A stretch of DNA of 64,000 bases, from NCBI RefSeq assembly GCF_900474295.1, contig NZ_UCOB01000006.1, positions 39,881 through 103,880 on the forward strand, given 5' to 3'. The translations under genes were made by a program, and so were the position numbers. This document shows positions 28,976 through 39,612 of this stretch, one piece after another (position 1 is the stretch's first letter; each line of letters begins with the position of its first letter). Below the pieces are notes generated by a model. That model was not told the origin of the DNA, ran no database searches, and worked only from the letters and a program-made list of their open reading frames with translations. This DNA is from Synechococcus sp. UW140 (GTDB lineage: Bacteria; Cyanobacteriota; Cyanobacteriia; PCC-6307; Cyanobiaceae).

Positions 28976-30265
28976 TCAGGCAGAGGGTGGTGGATCAGCC
29001 TCTGAGGTTGCCAGGGGAGCGTGACGCAGGAGTCCCCAGCAGGCGGTGTATCCATGCAGGTGGGTGCTCCCGGCCAAAGGACCAACTTCGCCGTTGCAGA
29101 AGGCACCCGCGATCGGTAGGTCTGCGATCACAGAACGGGCGATCCCAACATCCCCGTCTTTGCTGCCAAAGAGGCCTTCCCCCCTTCCGAGGCAGGCGAA
29201 CAGCAGGCCAAACAGTGGCTGTTGTTCACAACGTTCTCTGGCCTCGCAGAGCAGCTGGCGGGCCTCTCTGCGGGAGGCTTCTGCTTCCCGTAGTTGAAAC
29301 TGAACGTTCTGTCCGACCCGGATCCTTTCGGCAACGGCGACTGCTCCGTTTCGGGGATCGACGCCGATCAGGTTGCGCACCAGGAAGGCACTGCGTGGTT
29401 CTGGGGAAGTGCTGGCTCCCATCAGCAGAGCACCTCTTTCGATACCAAGGAAGAGGGAGTCTTTCACCAGTTCGCGTTCCTCGTCATTGAGCTCGGCAAG
29501 AACCCGCTGCAGGCAGGCAACAGGCGTGTCGCGTTTCTGGTTATGACTGAGTTCGAGCAGCACGTTCCGTTCAGCCTGCTCGATTGAGAACACTGGGCCA
29601 ATTGGTTTGCATCCCTGCGCTACCGCCGGTTCCAGCGTCCAGTCCCCGCCAATGGCAATGCCGACGGCTCCACTTCTCACGGCCTGTCCCTGCAGAAGAG
29701 AGCCATGGGGGGCGGCATGAGGAGCGGCGATTCCTCCCAGGCAGGGAGCGGAAGGGAAGGCGTAGTCGAGGCCGCTCATCATGTCGTTGATGCTCGAGCT
29801 GCTTGGGTCGATCAGGATGATGAGCGACCGCAGCGCCGAAGGATCCAGTCCAAGCCATTGCTGCCACTGCTGATTGGATCCGTCTAGATCGGGCAGGGTG
29901 TCGGTTGTGACTGCAAAGGGTTGAAGCACCGCCCCAGGCAGGTTGAGCAGGGTGACACTCAGGGCTGGTGTTTGTTCCAGTTCGCAGGCTTTGCCTTTGT
30001 TGTTGGTGCCGACGACACCGCCGCCGATGCAACCCAGCCAGTGCTCCGATTGCAGTCGCTCCTGAAGGAGTGGCTGCAATCGGGGGAGATCACTGGCGAA
30101 ATCACTGGAGACAAACACCAGGGCTAGGTCAGCTTTGGCCGGCCCGAGAGCGGTGCTGACCTCCTTCACGGCTGCATCCAGGGAGGTCTGACTGGACAGC
30201 GCTGTGCGACATCGGGCCTGGGCCTGGCGTGGTCGCAACCAGTTGAACGGTGAGAACAGCCGCAT
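28976..30265 (-). CDS. FIST-domain protein (FIST N and FIST C)
   Basis: A 429-residue soluble protein. Residues about 45-240 match FIST N ([41 protein letters not shown]), and the rest matches FIST C with a conserved ending ([35 protein letters not shown]). FIST domains are thought to sense small ligands, perhaps amino acids, and usually occur with signalling genes; here none is adjacent. It is the first gene of the minus-strand run FIST-trmB-ictB-badF and is divergent from DUF3177. Confidence 0.85.
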   Translation of the reverse strand: MRLFSPFNWLRPRQAQARCRTALSSQTSLDAAVKEVSTALGPAKADLALVFVSSDFASDLPRLQPLLQERLQSEHWLGCIGGGVVGTNNKGKACELEQTPALSVTLLNLPGAVLQPFAVTTDTLPDLDGSNQQWQQWLGLDPSALRSLIILIDPSSSSINDMMSGLDYAFPSAPCLGGIAAPHAAPHGSLLQGQAVRSGAVGIAIGGDWTLEPAVAQGCKPIGPVFSIEQAERNVLLELSHNQKRDTPVACLQRVLAELNDEERELVKDSLFLGIERGALLMGASTSPEPRSAFLVRNLIGVDPRNGAVAVAERIRVGQNVQFQLREAEASRREARQLLCEARERCEQQPLFGLLFACLGRGEGLFGSKDGDVGIARSVIADLPIAGAFCNGEVGPLAGSTHLHGYTACWGLLRHAPLATSEADPPPSA

Positions 30266-30334
30266 GGCTGGACCTTACCAACCCTGCCTTTGCGGATGTC
30301 TGCGTCGATAATGGCGCCGACTTGAACCACTCCG

Positions 30335-30946
30335 GTGCCCGATCTTCCTTACCGCAGCCTGGTGTGGCTGACCTATCGCCTCGGAGCCACCTTCGCTTTG
30401 GGTCTGCCACTTGTCCTGCTGATCTGGGCCGCGGTGCGCAGGGAGGCGGTGATCAATCGTTTACTCGGCATCTATTGGAAGGTGGCCAGCTTGCTTGTCA
30501 TCACCCTGTTGTTGCTGACGGATCAGCGCCCACTGGGTTACATCACAGCCTTGCTGGCCCCCGTGCTGATGACGATCAGCGTTTGGTTCTGGGTGGATCT
30601 GAATGAGGAGCTCGCTGATGGATCTCTGCGTAATCCACTCACCCTGACGGTGAGGCTCTGGCGGTGGGCCTTGAGTGGGTTCTCGGTGATCGCTACCGCG
30701 ATGGCGATCAGCAGCCTCTCTTGTGTGACGGCACTCCAAGGCAGTGACTGCAAAGCCTGGCTTGAGGCCCCCCAAGGATTGCATCGGGTACTGGAGAGAG
30801 TGTTTGATTTCCTGTTCGGTGGAGACTGGAACGAAGCCGTCGCGGCCTTCTTTGGCTACGTGATGCTGGTGGCCTATGTCGTGGGCCTGCTCCAGTGGCT
30901 GTTGGTCCGTCTGCCCAGACAGGGGCGCGTCGCAGGTGAGTTCTGA
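30335..30946 (+). CDS. DUF3177 family membrane protein
   Basis: A 203-residue protein with about five or six hydrophobic segments (ATFALGLPLVLLIWAAVRRE, VASLLVITLLLLTDQ, FFGYVMLVAYVVGLLQWLLV). A central polar loop contains DLNEELADGSLRNPLTLTVR and paired cysteines (SSLSCVTALQGSDCKAW). It belongs to the cyanobacterial DUF3177 family of unknown function. The start is a GTG at 30335. It overlaps the next gene by 11 nt. Confidence 0.8.
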   Translation: MPDLPYRSLVWLTYRLGATFALGLPLVLLIWAAVRREAVINRLLGIYWKVASLLVITLLLLTDQRPLGYITALLAPVLMTISVWFWVDLNEELADGSLRNPLTLTVRLWRWALSGFSVIATAMAISSLSCVTALQGSDCKAWLEAPQGLHRVLERVFDFLFGGDWNEAVAAFFGYVMLVAYVVGLLQWLLVRLPRQGRVAGEF

Positions 30947-31259
30947 TCCGTTGACGTCAGGTGAGCTCGTCATCTTGGAGAGCATCAGCCGTGAGCGCCC
31001 CGACCGTGTCGTGCGGCTCACTGGTTATGTTCAATTGTCGGGAGGTGCAACAGAAGCGCTTGAACTCTTGCTGTTCCGTGGCTTCAGCAGTTGCATCACT
31101 CACCCCACAGCCTTTGATCCCGATCAGAGCGTGTTGCCTGATGGGGCCTGCATTGAGCAGGCCACGTTGCTTGTGGGGCCATTGAATCCGGATGCTGAGC
31201 AACTGCTGTTGGGTCCAGTCCCCGTTCACCAGTTGCTCGACCCTGAGGCTTGGAGCTGA
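30936..31259 (+). CDS. Conserved cyanobacterial hypothetical protein (DUF7734-like)
   Basis: A 107-residue soluble protein. The conserved-looking core is RVVRLTGYVQLSGGATEALE followed by LLFRGFSSCITHPTAFDPD and a C-terminal EQATLLVGPLNPDAEQLLLG. It resembles a short family shared by cyanobacteria and plastids that I associate with DUF7734; that name is from memory. The GTG at 30936 overlaps DUF3177 by 11 nt, so the two are probably co-transcribed. It ends 1 nt from the convergent ileS end. Confidence 0.65.
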   Translation: MSSDPLTSGELVILESISRERPDRVVRLTGYVQLSGGATEALELLLFRGFSSCITHPTAFDPDQSVLPDGACIEQATLLVGPLNPDAEQLLLGPVPVHQLLDPEAWS

Positions 31260-31260
31260 G

Positions 31261-34167
31261 TTAACGACGCTCAAGCACGGCCACACAGCGACCACACAGC
31301 TCGGGGTGATCTGGGTGTTGCCCGATGTCGTTTTCGTAGTGCCAGCAGCGTTCACACTTCTGACCACGGGAACGGGCGACTTCGATCACGGCCAGCTCAC
31401 TCTCCTCGCTCGCCAAAAGCTCGGCCCAGGGATCACCTCCCAGCTGTAGTTGGGAGACCAACAACCAATCGTGCAGCCCATCCACCTCTGGTTGCCCGTG
31501 CTCCTGCATCCAGTTCACCGAGTCTTGCAGTGCTGGGCTGCGCACATCGATCCGCACGGTGGCTTCGAGGGACGCGCCTAGTTCTCTCCTGGCGCGGCAG
31601 TCTTCGAGCACGCGGTTGACGGCGCTTCGTAGGTCTCGCAGCTGCTGCATCGGGGCCTGGAGGCTGTCGTCTCGCCAACTGTCTGGCACCGTGGGCCAAC
31701 CGCGCCGGAACACGGAGTCTTCCTCCACCGCGTAGGGCAGGTTCTGCCAGATGTCTTCCGCCATGTGGCAGAGCACGGGGGCAATCGCCCCGGAGAGTCG
31801 TTCGATGATGAGAGCCATCACCGTTTGACAACTGCGGCGGCGTTTGTCGTTGGGGGCACTGACGTAAAGCCGGTCTTTGGCGATGTCGAGGTAGAAGTTG
31901 GAGAGGTCGCTGACGCAGTAGTTCTGCAGCAACTGGAAAAAGCGGAAGAATTCGAAATTCTCAAAGGCCTCTGAAATGCTGTCGAGCACGGTGGCGGTGC
32001 GCTGCAACATCCAGCGATCGAGCAACGGCAGTTCGTGAATCGGGATGGCATCCCGTGTCGGGTCGAAGTCGTGGAGGTTGCCGAGGAGGTAGCGGGCAGT
32101 GTTGCGCACCTTGCGGTAGACGTCGGCGAGCTGGCGCAGGATGCCGGCGCCGATCGGCACATCCGCTGAGTAGTCCACGGAGCTCACCCAAAGACGCAGC
32201 ACATCGGCGCCATAGGGCGGCTCTTGTTTCTGGTTCTTGCCACCCTCGATGATCACCATCGGATCAACGACATTGCCGAGGGATTTGCTCATCTTGCGGC
32301 CCTTCTCGTCGAGAGCGAAGCCATGGGTGAGCACAGTGCGATAGGGGGCATGGCCGTTGACCGCCACCGATGTGAGCAGGGAGCTCTGGAACCAGCCCCG
32401 GTGTTGGTCGGATCCCTCCAGGTAAAGGTCGGCGGGATAGCTCAGGCCCTCGCGCTGGCTGGCCACGGCGGCCCAACTGGAGCCGGAGTCGAACCACACG
32501 TCCATCGTGTCGGTGCCTTTGCGCCATTGGTCAGCTTCTGCCTGATGGCTGGGTGGCAGAAGCTCGGCTTCGTCGTTCTCCCACCACACGTCGGCGCCGT
32601 GCTCGGCAATGAGAGCCTGAATGTGGCTGATGGAGTCGGCGTTCAACAGCACGTCGCCGCTGCTGCGGTGATAGAAGACTGGGATCGGTACACCCCACGT
32701 GCGTTGTCGGGAGATGCACCAGTCGCCCCGTTCAGCAACCATGGACTCGATCCTGTTGCGGCCGGAGCTCGGAAGCCACCTCACCTGATCGATCGCCTCA
32801 AGGGCATCGGCGCGGAACCCCTCCACAGAGGCAAACCACTGCTCGGTGGCACGGAAAATGGTGGGTTTCTTGGTGCGCCAGTCGTAGGGGTAGCGGTGGG
32901 CATAGCTCTCGTGTTTGAGCAGTGCGCCCGATTGTTCCAGTGCTTCGAGAATGGCCGGGTTGGCATCTTTCAGGACGTTCAGGCCTGCGAAAGGACCGGC
33001 CTCGGCGGTGAGGGTGCCTGCTTCATCCACCGGACACAGCACGGGCAGGCCGTGCTTCCGGCCAGTGTTGAAGTCATCGACACCGTGGCCAGGGGCGGTG
33101 TGCACCAGCCCGGTTCCAGACTCCGTGGTGATGTATTCACCTCCAACAACGATCGGACTTTCCCTCTCGAGCAGGGGGTGGCGGTAGCTCAGGCCTGCAA
33201 GATCGGCTCCCTTGACCACGGCTCTCTGGGTTAGCGAGGTCTCGAACTTGGAGGCCAAGCCCTTGCACAGCTCGGAGGCCACAATCAGCAGACGGCCATC
33301 TGCATCGGCCGCGAAGGCGTAATCCAGGCGCTCATTGATCGACACCGCCAGGTTGGCGGGAAGAGTCCAGGGTGTTGTGGTCCAGATCGCCACCTTCAGC
33401 GTCTGCCCGAGCTCGGGGCCATCGAGCGGCAGCTCTAGGCCTTGCTTCTTAAGAGAGGCACGAAGCGCATCTGGCACGGAGACAGCTGGGAAGGCCACAT
33501 ACACGCTTGGGCTGGTATGGCCATCGGGGTATTCCAGTTCGGCTTCGGCAAGGGCGGTGCGGGAGCTTGGACTCCAGTGCACCGGTTTCAGACCTCGATA
33601 GATGTGGCCCTTGAGGGCCATGCTCCCGAAGACCTCGATTTGGGCGGCTTCATACTCCTTCTGGAGGGTGAGATAGGGGTGACTCCAGTCGGCCCAGATC
33701 CCCCAGCGCTTGAAGCCCGCCATTTGGCTTTCCACCTGCTTGCGGGCATAGACCGCAGCTTTCTTGCGAAGCTTCACCGGTGTCAGCGCTTTGCGCTGCT
33801 CTTGGTCCATGGCCTGGAGCACCTTGAGTTCGATCGGCAGGCCGTGGCAGTCCCAGCCGGGCACGAAGCGCACGCGCTGACCCTTCATCACCCGATGTTT
33901 GTTGATGATGTCTTTGAGCACCTTGTTGAGGGCATGCCCCATGTGCAGGGCCCCGTTGGCGTAGGGCGGGCCGTCGTGAAGAGTGAAGACCGGGCCTGGG
34001 TTCTCTTCGCCAAGGCGCTGGTCGATTCCTTGTGCGGTCCAGAAGGTCTGCAGCTGCGGTTCGCGCTGGATTGCGTTGGCACGCATTCCGAACCCTGTCT
34101 GGAGAAGGTTGAGAGTTTCCTTGTATGAGGGGCGCGCATCAGCGGCCGGGCGGCTCTCCTGGGACAC
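31261..34167 (-). CDS. ileS: Isoleucyl-tRNA synthetase
   Basis: A 968-residue class I synthetase. The HIGH motif is [19 protein letters not shown], the KMSKS motif is [20 protein letters not shown], the editing domain has [13 protein letters not shown], and the C-terminal zinc site is [13 protein letters not shown] with [10 protein letters not shown]. The start is GTG at 34167 ([14 protein letters not shown]). Length is typical of bacterial IleS. It is followed by ycf66 upstream on the same strand, 25 nt away. Confidence 0.97.
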   Translation of the reverse strand: MSQESRPAADARPSYKETLNLLQTGFGMRANAIQREPQLQTFWTAQGIDQRLGEENPGPVFTLHDGPPYANGALHMGHALNKVLKDIINKHRVMKGQRVRFVPGWDCHGLPIELKVLQAMDQEQRKALTPVKLRKKAAVYARKQVESQMAGFKRWGIWADWSHPYLTLQKEYEAAQIEVFGSMALKGHIYRGLKPVHWSPSSRTALAEAELEYPDGHTSPSVYVAFPAVSVPDALRASLKKQGLELPLDGPELGQTLKVAIWTTTPWTLPANLAVSINERLDYAFAADADGRLLIVASELCKGLASKFETSLTQRAVVKGADLAGLSYRHPLLERESPIVVGGEYITTESGTGLVHTAPGHGVDDFNTGRKHGLPVLCPVDEAGTLTAEAGPFAGLNVLKDANPAILEALEQSGALLKHESYAHRYPYDWRTKKPTIFRATEQWFASVEGFRADALEAIDQVRWLPSSGRNRIESMVAERGDWCISRQRTWGVPIPVFYHRSSGDVLLNADSISHIQALIAEHGADVWWENDEAELLPPSHQAEADQWRKGTDTMDVWFDSGSSWAAVASQREGLSYPADLYLEGSDQHRGWFQSSLLTSVAVNGHAPYRTVLTHGFALDEKGRKMSKSLGNVVDPMVIIEGGKNQKQEPPYGADVLRLWVSSVDYSADVPIGAGILRQLADVYRKVRNTARYLLGNLHDFDPTRDAIPIHELPLLDRWMLQRTATVLDSISEAFENFEFFRFFQLLQNYCVSDLSNFYLDIAKDRLYVSAPNDKRRRSCQTVMALIIERLSGAIAPVLCHMAEDIWQNLPYAVEEDSVFRRGWPTVPDSWRDDSLQAPMQQLRDLRSAVNRVLEDCRARRELGASLEATVRIDVRSPALQDSVNWMQEHGQPEVDGLHDWLLVSQLQLGGDPWAELLASEESELAVIEVARSRGQKCERCWHYENDIGQHPDHPELCGRCVAVLERR

Positions 34168-34192
34168 AATGGCGCTGCAGCAACCGGGATTA

Positions 34193-35101
34193 TCAGTCCT
34201 CGCCGGTGCTCATCGGGGTTTCGGCTTCCGGATCGTCGCCGGATGGCTCGGACAAGACCGTGCTCGAAGCTGTTGTGATGTCTGCATCGCTGGGTGGTTC
34301 CAGTGATGTTGCTGGTTTTGGTTCTGGCCGAACCCAACGTTTGCCTTTCCCCTTAACGCGAGGGCTGCCGAAGCCTTTGCCTCTTTTCTCGGAGGGTGCG
34401 CTGTGCATTGGCAGCGCCGATTCGGGCGATGTCCGCTTGGTAGCAACTTGATCCGCCGTCACGCTGATCGTCTCAGCGTTGACTGCTGCTTCGGCGGCTT
34501 CGGCTGTTGCGTTTGTCTCTGGTGCTTCTAGGGGTTCAGGAGCACTGATGGAGGCCACTGTGGTGTCGTTGTGGGCCTCAGGTGCTGTGCTTTCGGCCTG
34601 GTCAGTACTGGATGGTTCAGGGGTGGTGTCCTCTGTTTCAGGACGCACCCAGCGTTTCCCCGTGCGGCTTGTTCCTTCAGGCTTTGCAGAGGTCGGTGGG
34701 GAGGGCTTGAGAGCGGTGAGTGCTGCTCCGGCGCTGTTGCCAAGGCTCACCATGGCCGCAAGCAGCTGCTGCACGCTTGTGACCCAGCGTTCGCGAGAAC
34801 TGAGACGCTGTTGTTCCTCGCTGCTGAGCTGGTGCCAGCGAGCCTGGGCCACTTCGCTGCCCAGCCGGCCGATGAGCAGAGTGCCGCAGACCACTGCAAG
34901 CATCGGCGACCCCCGCAGCAGATCGCTGCTGGTCACCAGCACCAGCCCAAGCAGCAGAACCACTGCCCCCCAGAGACCATCGCGCGGTCGGCTCAGTTCA
35001 GTTGCCAGCAGGGGCAGCAACAGCACTGCCATGCCCACCAGCAGGCAGAGATCTCCGGTGAGGTTGGCCAGCATCAGCAAGTGGGTGCGGGTTGGCTCCA
35101 T
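34193..35101 (-). CDS. Ycf66 family protein
   Basis: A 302-residue protein. The N-terminal 90 residues hold three hydrophobic segments ([59 protein letters not shown]) typical of Ycf66. The rest is a long low-complexity Pro/Glu/Thr/Ala tail in which the motif GKRWVRPE occurs twice (about residues 145 and 256). Ycf66 is encoded in some plastid genomes; its function is unknown. The ATG at 35101 is preferred because the longer frame runs through tRNA-Leu. Confidence 0.85.
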   Translation of the reverse strand: MEPTRTHLLMLANLTGDLCLLVGMAVLLLPLLATELSRPRDGLWGAVVLLLGLVLVTSSDLLRGSPMLAVVCGTLLIGRLGSEVAQARWHQLSSEEQQRLSSRERWVTSVQQLLAAMVSLGNSAGAALTALKPSPPTSAKPEGTSRTGKRWVRPETEDTTPEPSSTDQAESTAPEAHNDTTVASISAPEPLEAPETNATAEAAEAAVNAETISVTADQVATKRTSPESALPMHSAPSEKRGKGFGSPRVKGKGKRWVRPEPKPATSLEPPSDADITTASSTVLSEPSGDDPEAETPMSTGED

Positions 35102-35130
35102 TCTGGTTGGATGCCTAGAGTTCGGCCGCT

Positions 35131-35212
35131 GCCCACCTGGCGGAATTGGTAGACGCGCTGGTTTTAGGTACCAGTGGCTTCGGTCGTGGGGGTTCAAGTC
35201 CCCCGGTGGGCA
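35131..35212 (+). tRNA. tRNA-Leu (anticodon TAG)
   Basis: An 82-nt class II tRNA. Acceptor arms are GCCCACC and GGTGGGC, the D-loop contains GGCGGAATTGGTAGACGC, and the anticodon stem CTGGT/ACCAG closes the loop TTTAGGT (anticodon UAG). A long variable arm (TGGCTTCGGTCG region), T-loop GTTCAAGTC and discriminator A follow. It reads CUA/CUN leucine codons. CCA is not encoded. It lies between divergent ycf66 and crtR. Confidence 0.95.
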
Positions 35213-35268
35213 TTGCACTTTTCTTAGGGTCAAGTGCTTGTGACATGTTGAGAAGGCTGCGTCAACCG

Positions 35269-36291
35269 ATGACCAACGCAACCGCTGCTGCCTTCACTGC
35301 ACCGCCTGCGGGCCAGGGGTTGCGCTCAGTGCCAAAGGAGTTCCTTGACCCCCCTGCGGCCTGGAACCCCACCGTGGGGCTCTTCCTCTGTGGCTATGCC
35401 CTTGCTGCGGTCACCGTCTGGGGATGGTTTGTCGGGACCTGGCCCCTGCCCGTGCTGTTGATGACGGGATTTCTGGCCCTGCATTTGGAAGGCACCGTTG
35501 TGCACGATGCATGCCACAAGGCCGCCCATCCTGTGCCCTGGATCAACCAGGCCATGGGGCATGGGTCAGCTCTGCTGCTTGGCTTCAGCTTCCCTGTGTT
35601 CACGCGAGTGCATCTCCAGCATCACTCCCATGTGAACGACCCCAAGAACGATCCCGATCACATCGTCAGCACCTTCGGTCCGCTTTGGTTAATAGCACCG
35701 CGCTTTTTTTATCACGAGTATTTCTTTTTTCAGCGCAAGCTCTGGAAACGCTGGGAATTGCTGCAGTGGGGGTTTGAACGGGCTGTCTTCATCACGATCG
35801 TGGTCGCTGCGGTCCGCTTTGATTTTCTGTCCTTCATTTTCAATTGTTGGTTTGCCCCAGCCTTGATGGTGGGTGTCACCCTCGGCTTGTTCTTCGACTA
35901 TCTGCCCCACCGTCCGTTTCTGTCGCGTAACCGCTGGCAGAACGCGCGCGTGTATCCCGGTCGCACGATGAACTGGCTGATCATGGGCCAGAACTATCAC
36001 TTGGTTCACCATCTCTGGCCTTCGATCCCTTGGTTCGAGTACAAGCCGGCCTATGAAGCCACCAAGCCCCTGCTTGATGCAAAGGGTTCCCCTCAGCGCC
36101 TTGGGCTCTTTGAGACGCGCACCGATCTGTTCAACTTCCTCTACGACATCTTCCTTGGGGTGCGTAGCCATAAGCCACATGGCAGCAAGATGCGCCGCCT
36201 TGCTTGGGTCATGCCAAGTTCTCGCATGCGTCGGGGTTGGATGGGGCTGCTCCAGCGCACAGCTGTCACTCCGGCACGCAGACGCTTCTAA
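35269..36291 (+). CDS. crtR: Beta-carotene hydroxylase (CrtR type)
   Basis: A 340-residue integral-membrane di-iron hydroxylase that adds 3-OH groups to beta-carotene to form zeaxanthin. The histidine boxes are VVHDACHKAAHP, HLQHHSHVNDPKNDPDH and NYHLVHHLWPSIPW, with membrane helices between. The fatty-acid-desaturase fold and the length agree with CrtR. The ATG at 35269 is taken, but one at 35245 would add eight residues. It lies 56 nt after tRNA-Leu and is convergent with gatC, separated by an 8-bp inverted repeat. Confidence 0.93.
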   Translation: MTNATAAAFTAPPAGQGLRSVPKEFLDPPAAWNPTVGLFLCGYALAAVTVWGWFVGTWPLPVLLMTGFLALHLEGTVVHDACHKAAHPVPWINQAMGHGSALLLGFSFPVFTRVHLQHHSHVNDPKNDPDHIVSTFGPLWLIAPRFFYHEYFFFQRKLWKRWELLQWGFERAVFITIVVAAVRFDFLSFIFNCWFAPALMVGVTLGLFFDYLPHRPFLSRNRWQNARVYPGRTMNWLIMGQNYHLVHHLWPSIPWFEYKPAYEATKPLLDAKGSPQRLGLFETRTDLFNFLYDIFLGVRSHKPHGSKMRRLAWVMPSSRMRRGWMGLLQRTAVTPARRRF

Positions 36292-36314
36292 TCAGCATTG
36301 AGTTTGTGCTGATT
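36290..36314. terminator. Inverted repeat after crtR, between convergent crtR and gatC
   Basis: AATCAGCA and TGCTGATT form a perfect 8-bp stem with a 9-nt loop starting at the crtR stop codon. No T run follows, so it could act as a weak or processing terminator. Confidence 0.4.
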
Positions 36315-36347
36315 CGGTTCGGCTGTGTGCCTTCTGCTCGCTGTTGA

Positions 36348-36641
36348 TCACTCCGTCAGGATCTTGGGAACCCGGAAGAAATCGCCTTCCCGCAGTGGCG
36401 CTTGGTTCAGCAGTTCTTCGCGCACATCGGTTGGCACAACTGCATCTTCGCGGGTGACGTTGACCACTTCCACAGCGCGCGTTGTTGGCGGCACTCCTTC
36501 TGTCTCGACGGCTTGGAGCTGTTCGACGTAATCGAGGATGCGCTCCAGTTGGCCGGTGTAGGTGGTGATGGTCTCCTCCGGCAGGTCGAGCCGAGCCAGC
36601 TTGGCCACCTTGCGCACGTCGTCGGCTGTGATTTTGCTCAT
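36348..36641 (-). CDS. gatC: Aspartyl/glutamyl-tRNA(Asn/Gln) amidotransferase subunit C
   Basis: A 97-residue small subunit of the GatCAB amidotransferase, which converts misacylated Glu-tRNA(Gln) (and Asp-tRNA(Asn)) to the correct amide. Typical features are [20 protein letters not shown] at the start, [18 protein letters not shown], and the C-terminal [20 protein letters not shown]. The ATG overlaps the stop of the upstream creatininase-family gene by 4 nt. Confidence 0.95.
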   Translation of the reverse strand: MSKITADDVRKVAKLARLDLPEETITTYTGQLERILDYVEQLQAVETEGVPPTTRAVEVVNVTREDAVVPTDVREELLNQAPLREGDFFRVPKILTE

Positions 36642-37426
36642 GCAGCGGTGAGGAAGGTGGCTAAATCATTGCGCAGCGCCGTCGCTGCCGTGCTCAGGAA
36701 TTCGGCGCCATGGTCGGCCTTCGCCAGAAACGGGTCAGAGCCCATGCGGCCATCGGGATGGCGGCGGCGGAAATCTGCCGGGCCATGGATGGGCCCGCAG
36801 GGGGCTGGTTCAGGTAGTGGGCGTTGTTTGTCCTCCAGGCTGGGATGTAGATGGAGGGTGAGGGCGATTTCGCTCGGGGTGGCGTGCTGGCCTTCCCTGT
36901 CGCCGTAGAGAGAGCGCGCACGTTGCATCACTGGTCCGGCCATGAACCAATTCGCCAGCCTGCAGCGCAGTCGCGGAGCGACTGGCAGGCCGCGGCTGGT
37001 GGCGGTGCCATAGGCCTGGGCGAAGGCGGCTTTGGCTGTTGCAATGTTCCCGCCGTGTCCGTTCACGACGAAGATCCGCTCGAAGCCATGGGTGGCCAGG
37101 GACAGAACCAGGTCATGCAGCACGGCCAGCAGGGTGTTGGGCTGCAGGCTCATCGTGCCGGCGAAACCGAGATGGTGCTCTGCCATGCCAAAGGCTTGTG
37201 CGGGAGTCACAAGCACACCGCTCTGTCGCCCTAGCTCAAGGGCCACCGCTTCGGCGGTCAGTGCGTCGGTGCCGATCGCTCCGGTGGGTCCGTGTTGCTC
37301 GGTCGATCCGAGCGGGATGATCACACCGTTGTACTGCTCCAGATAGCGATCTACTTCAGGCCAGCTGCGCAGAGCCAGTCGTATCGCTTCGGTGCTGGAG
37401 ACCGGTCCTGGGAGGGGAGAGCTCAT
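36638..37426 (-). CDS. Creatininase family protein
   Basis: A 262-residue metal-dependent amidohydrolase-like protein. Family signatures are [20 protein letters not shown] near residue 34, [15 protein letters not shown], and [13 protein letters not shown]; their Glu, His and Asp residues bind metal. Relatives include creatininase and mycofactocin MftE, but the substrate here is not known. The ATG at 37426 is chosen over the frame-open start at 37462. It is coupled to gatC downstream by an ATGA overlap. Confidence 0.85.
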   Translation of the reverse strand: MSSPLPGPVSSTEAIRLALRSWPEVDRYLEQYNGVIIPLGSTEQHGPTGAIGTDALTAEAVALELGRQSGVLVTPAQAFGMAEHHLGFAGTMSLQPNTLLAVLHDLVLSLATHGFERIFVVNGHGGNIATAKAAFAQAYGTATSRGLPVAPRLRCRLANWFMAGPVMQRARSLYGDREGQHATPSEIALTLHLHPSLEDKQRPLPEPAPCGPIHGPADFRRRHPDGRMGSDPFLAKADHGAEFLSTAATALRNDLATFLTAA

Positions 37427-37489
37427 GCCAAGCGAATCATTCGTCTGATGATCGCTCAGCAACCCCCCGCTTGCCGATCGGGGAATGGA

Positions 37490-37633
37490 TCAATGGGCGG
37501 TGCCGTTGCCGTCGTACTTGTCGGTGTTGTAGTAGCCACCTCTGGTCCCGAAATAGAGCGTCGCCAGCACGAAAAAACCGCAGCTAAAGAGCAGCACGGT
37601 GCCGAGGTTGAATCCTGAGAGGGCAGCGGCCAT
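37490..37633 (-). CDS. 47-residue single-helix membrane protein
   Basis: A short protein with one transmembrane helix (LGTVLLFSCGFFVLATLYFG, residues 10-29) followed by a polar Tyr/Gly/Asp tail (RGGYYNTDKYDGNGTAH). The layout recalls small photosynthetic or NDH-1 complex subunits of cyanobacteria, and the tail is of a kind I have seen repeatedly in picocyanobacteria. I cannot name it with certainty. It stands alone 63 nt upstream of the creatininase-family start. Confidence 0.75.
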   Translation of the reverse strand: MAAALSGFNLGTVLLFSCGFFVLATLYFGTRGGYYNTDKYDGNGTAH

Positions 37634-37784
37634 GGTCAGATGTTTGATGCTTTAAGCATGCCAACCAATCAGGTTGGAGTTGGAATTGGTGCGCTGATCG
37701 TCACCGTTGGCGTGCAGTGATCGCTCAGCTGTCGTTTTGGCGCGATCCAGGCAACGACATAGTCAAGGATGCAACGGTTGCTGG

Positions 37785-38516
37785 TTAACCAGTGATTTCC
37801 TGACCTGCCTCTGGAACGTCCAGCCATTGCCGCAACCAGGCAGTAAGCCAGATGAAGGGCAGTGTGTCTGCCAGGGCCGCCATGGCTTTGAACAGATAGC
37901 CGCTGGCGATGAAGGCGGTGAGCTGCGGCAGCACTGGTTCGCCGGTGCGGATTGGCAGCACGTGGGCTGCGTAGTGGCTAATCAGCACGACCGCGCTGGT
38001 GTCGACCAGCTGGCTCACCAGGGTGGAGCCGTTGTTGCGCAGCCATAGAGCTTTGCCTTGGGTGCGTTCTTTCCAGAAATGGAACAGACGAACATCCACG
38101 AACTGGGCGGTGAGATACGCCACCATCGAGGCTCCAACTGAGCCAAAGGCCAGCCTCTGGATCTCAAAGAAGGTCGTCTCTGGAGCGTCTTGGAGCCCCG
38201 GCATCACGCCTCCCAGCCAGAGGATCAGCACCACCCAGACGTTGAGCAGTAGGCCCACCCAGACCACCTGCGCTGCTTTGCGTTCACCCCACAGTTCACT
38301 GATCAGGTCGGTGCAGAGGAAGGTGACTGGGTAGGGGAGTGCACCGACGGCCACCACGATTGGCCAGGAGCCGATGTGGCCCAGAGCTAGAAAGCGCGTC
38401 AGCCCCAGGATGTTGAGCATCCCCAGGGTGCCGAGGAACAATCCCACCAGCACCAGAAACACCAGATCGCGGCGGGATTGCAAGCTGCTACTGGTCACGG
38501 TGGTAAAGGGAGACAT
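37785..38516 (-). CDS. VUT family transporter (YhhQ-like, queuosine precursor)
   Basis: A 243-residue membrane protein with six or seven helices. Signatures are ALPYPVTFLCTDLISELWGE and GASMVAYLTAQFVDVRLFHF, characteristic of the VUT/DUF165 family that imports queuosine precursors such as preQ0/preQ1. The ATG at 38516 leaves an 11-nt gap after vanW; the frame-open start at 38573 would overlap vanW. Likely an inner-membrane importer; the substrate is inferred from the family. Confidence 0.86.
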   Translation of the reverse strand: MSPFTTVTSSSLQSRRDLVFLVLVGLFLGTLGMLNILGLTRFLALGHIGSWPIVVAVGALPYPVTFLCTDLISELWGERKAAQVVWVGLLLNVWVVLILWLGGVMPGLQDAPETTFFEIQRLAFGSVGASMVAYLTAQFVDVRLFHFWKERTQGKALWLRNNGSTLVSQLVDTSAVVLISHYAAHVLPIRTGEPVLPQLTAFIASGYLFKAMAALADTLPFIWLTAWLRQWLDVPEAGQEITG

Positions 38517-38527
38517 GCCTGGGATGC

Positions 38528-39349
38528 TCAACAGGGCCTGTAGTGGCTGAAGGCCAGGTAGTCCTGACGCCATCTTGAGCTTGATGCCTGTTTGCTAAAG
38601 CGGCTCGTGCTCACCTGCCACCCCGGGTGCTGTTGCTCGGCCGATGGTGGATAGCGCTCCAGAACCACGGAGTGCACGAGGGTCTGTACAGGCCTAGCCC
38701 CTGGCCCCAGAAGTGCACTATGGACGGCATGGGGGCCGAGTCGGATCTGAAGCAGCATCGGCATCTGGAAGTGATTGCGGATGGCGAGATCCTTGGTGCT
38801 GTATGCGATTGCTGCGTCTTCTCCGAGCGAGTAGAAGCGCTCCTCGCCGTAGGCATCGATGCTGTGGTTATGGCGCTCAAGCACCCGACAGCCGGCGTGA
38901 AGGAACAATTGGTACAGGTTGGTGGCAATCAGGCATAGGCCGCCTCCGGCCTCGGAGAGAACTTGCCCCCGAATGAAGACGGGGCCAGCTCGGTAGCCAG
39001 CTGCTTCTGTGGGCTCTCCGAGCAGCTGCGACAGGCTGAATGCCTCACCGGGAGGGATAAGGTGGTTATGAAGCGTTTCAATCGCACGTTCCAGGTTGTG
39101 GAGGCGGTTCGCGCAGGTTGTGGCGTCTCCCCGTTCCGGAATGGGTGTGGTGATCTCTTGCCAAGGTCTGGCCTGAGCTGTGAAGGCTTTGGCCTCCGTC
39201 TGGCTCAGTGTCCGCTGTTGGAGCGCTGGTGTGCCTGGATACCGGCGCCATTGCGCCATGGCCTGGCATCCAGCCAGTCGGATCCGACGCTTTAAAGGAG
39301 GCGGAAGTCGATGCAGCATGCTCAGCAGGCCTCGGCCGATTCCAGCCAA
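38528..39349 (-). CDS. VanW family protein
   Basis: A 273-residue protein containing the VanW domain: LIPPGEAFSLSQLLGEPTEA, RAGPVFIRGQVLSEAGGGLC and HAGCRVLERHNHSIDAYGEE. VanW was named from vancomycin-resistance clusters; its biochemical role is unknown. The N-terminus is basic without a clear signal peptide (residues 1-30). It lies 11 nt upstream of the VUT transporter on the same strand and is the last ordinary gene before the disturbed region. Confidence 0.87.
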   Translation of the reverse strand: MAGIGRGLLSMLHRLPPPLKRRIRLAGCQAMAQWRRYPGTPALQQRTLSQTEAKAFTAQARPWQEITTPIPERGDATTCANRLHNLERAIETLHNHLIPPGEAFSLSQLLGEPTEAAGYRAGPVFIRGQVLSEAGGGLCLIATNLYQLFLHAGCRVLERHNHSIDAYGEERFYSLGEDAAIAYSTKDLAIRNHFQMPMLLQIRLGPHAVHSALLGPGARPVQTLVHSVVLERYPPSAEQQHPGWQVSTSRFSKQASSSRWRQDYLAFSHYRPC

Positions 39350-39612
39350 GCAGACTGTTGTTCAGAAGAAGAGGATCAGTGGGCTTTGCTTCAGATGAAA
39401 GTTGTATTTAGAAGAATGCAGATCTTTTTTGAGGATGTGTGTCCAACGTTTTTGATGAATCCGCGCATCTACGATCTAAGGCTCATTTTTTGACATGCCC
39501 CTCTGAATTGAAACAGAGTGAGGATCCCATGGGCTTTGGTGGGGAACCTGAATTACTTTGCAAAGCTCTTGGACTGTTAATGGCAGGTTTTGGCTCTCAT
39601 TCTTACTAGTTC

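Noticed and set aside
32224..33234. 336-codon open plus frame
   Set aside because: It is antisense to ileS, whose motifs are unambiguous.
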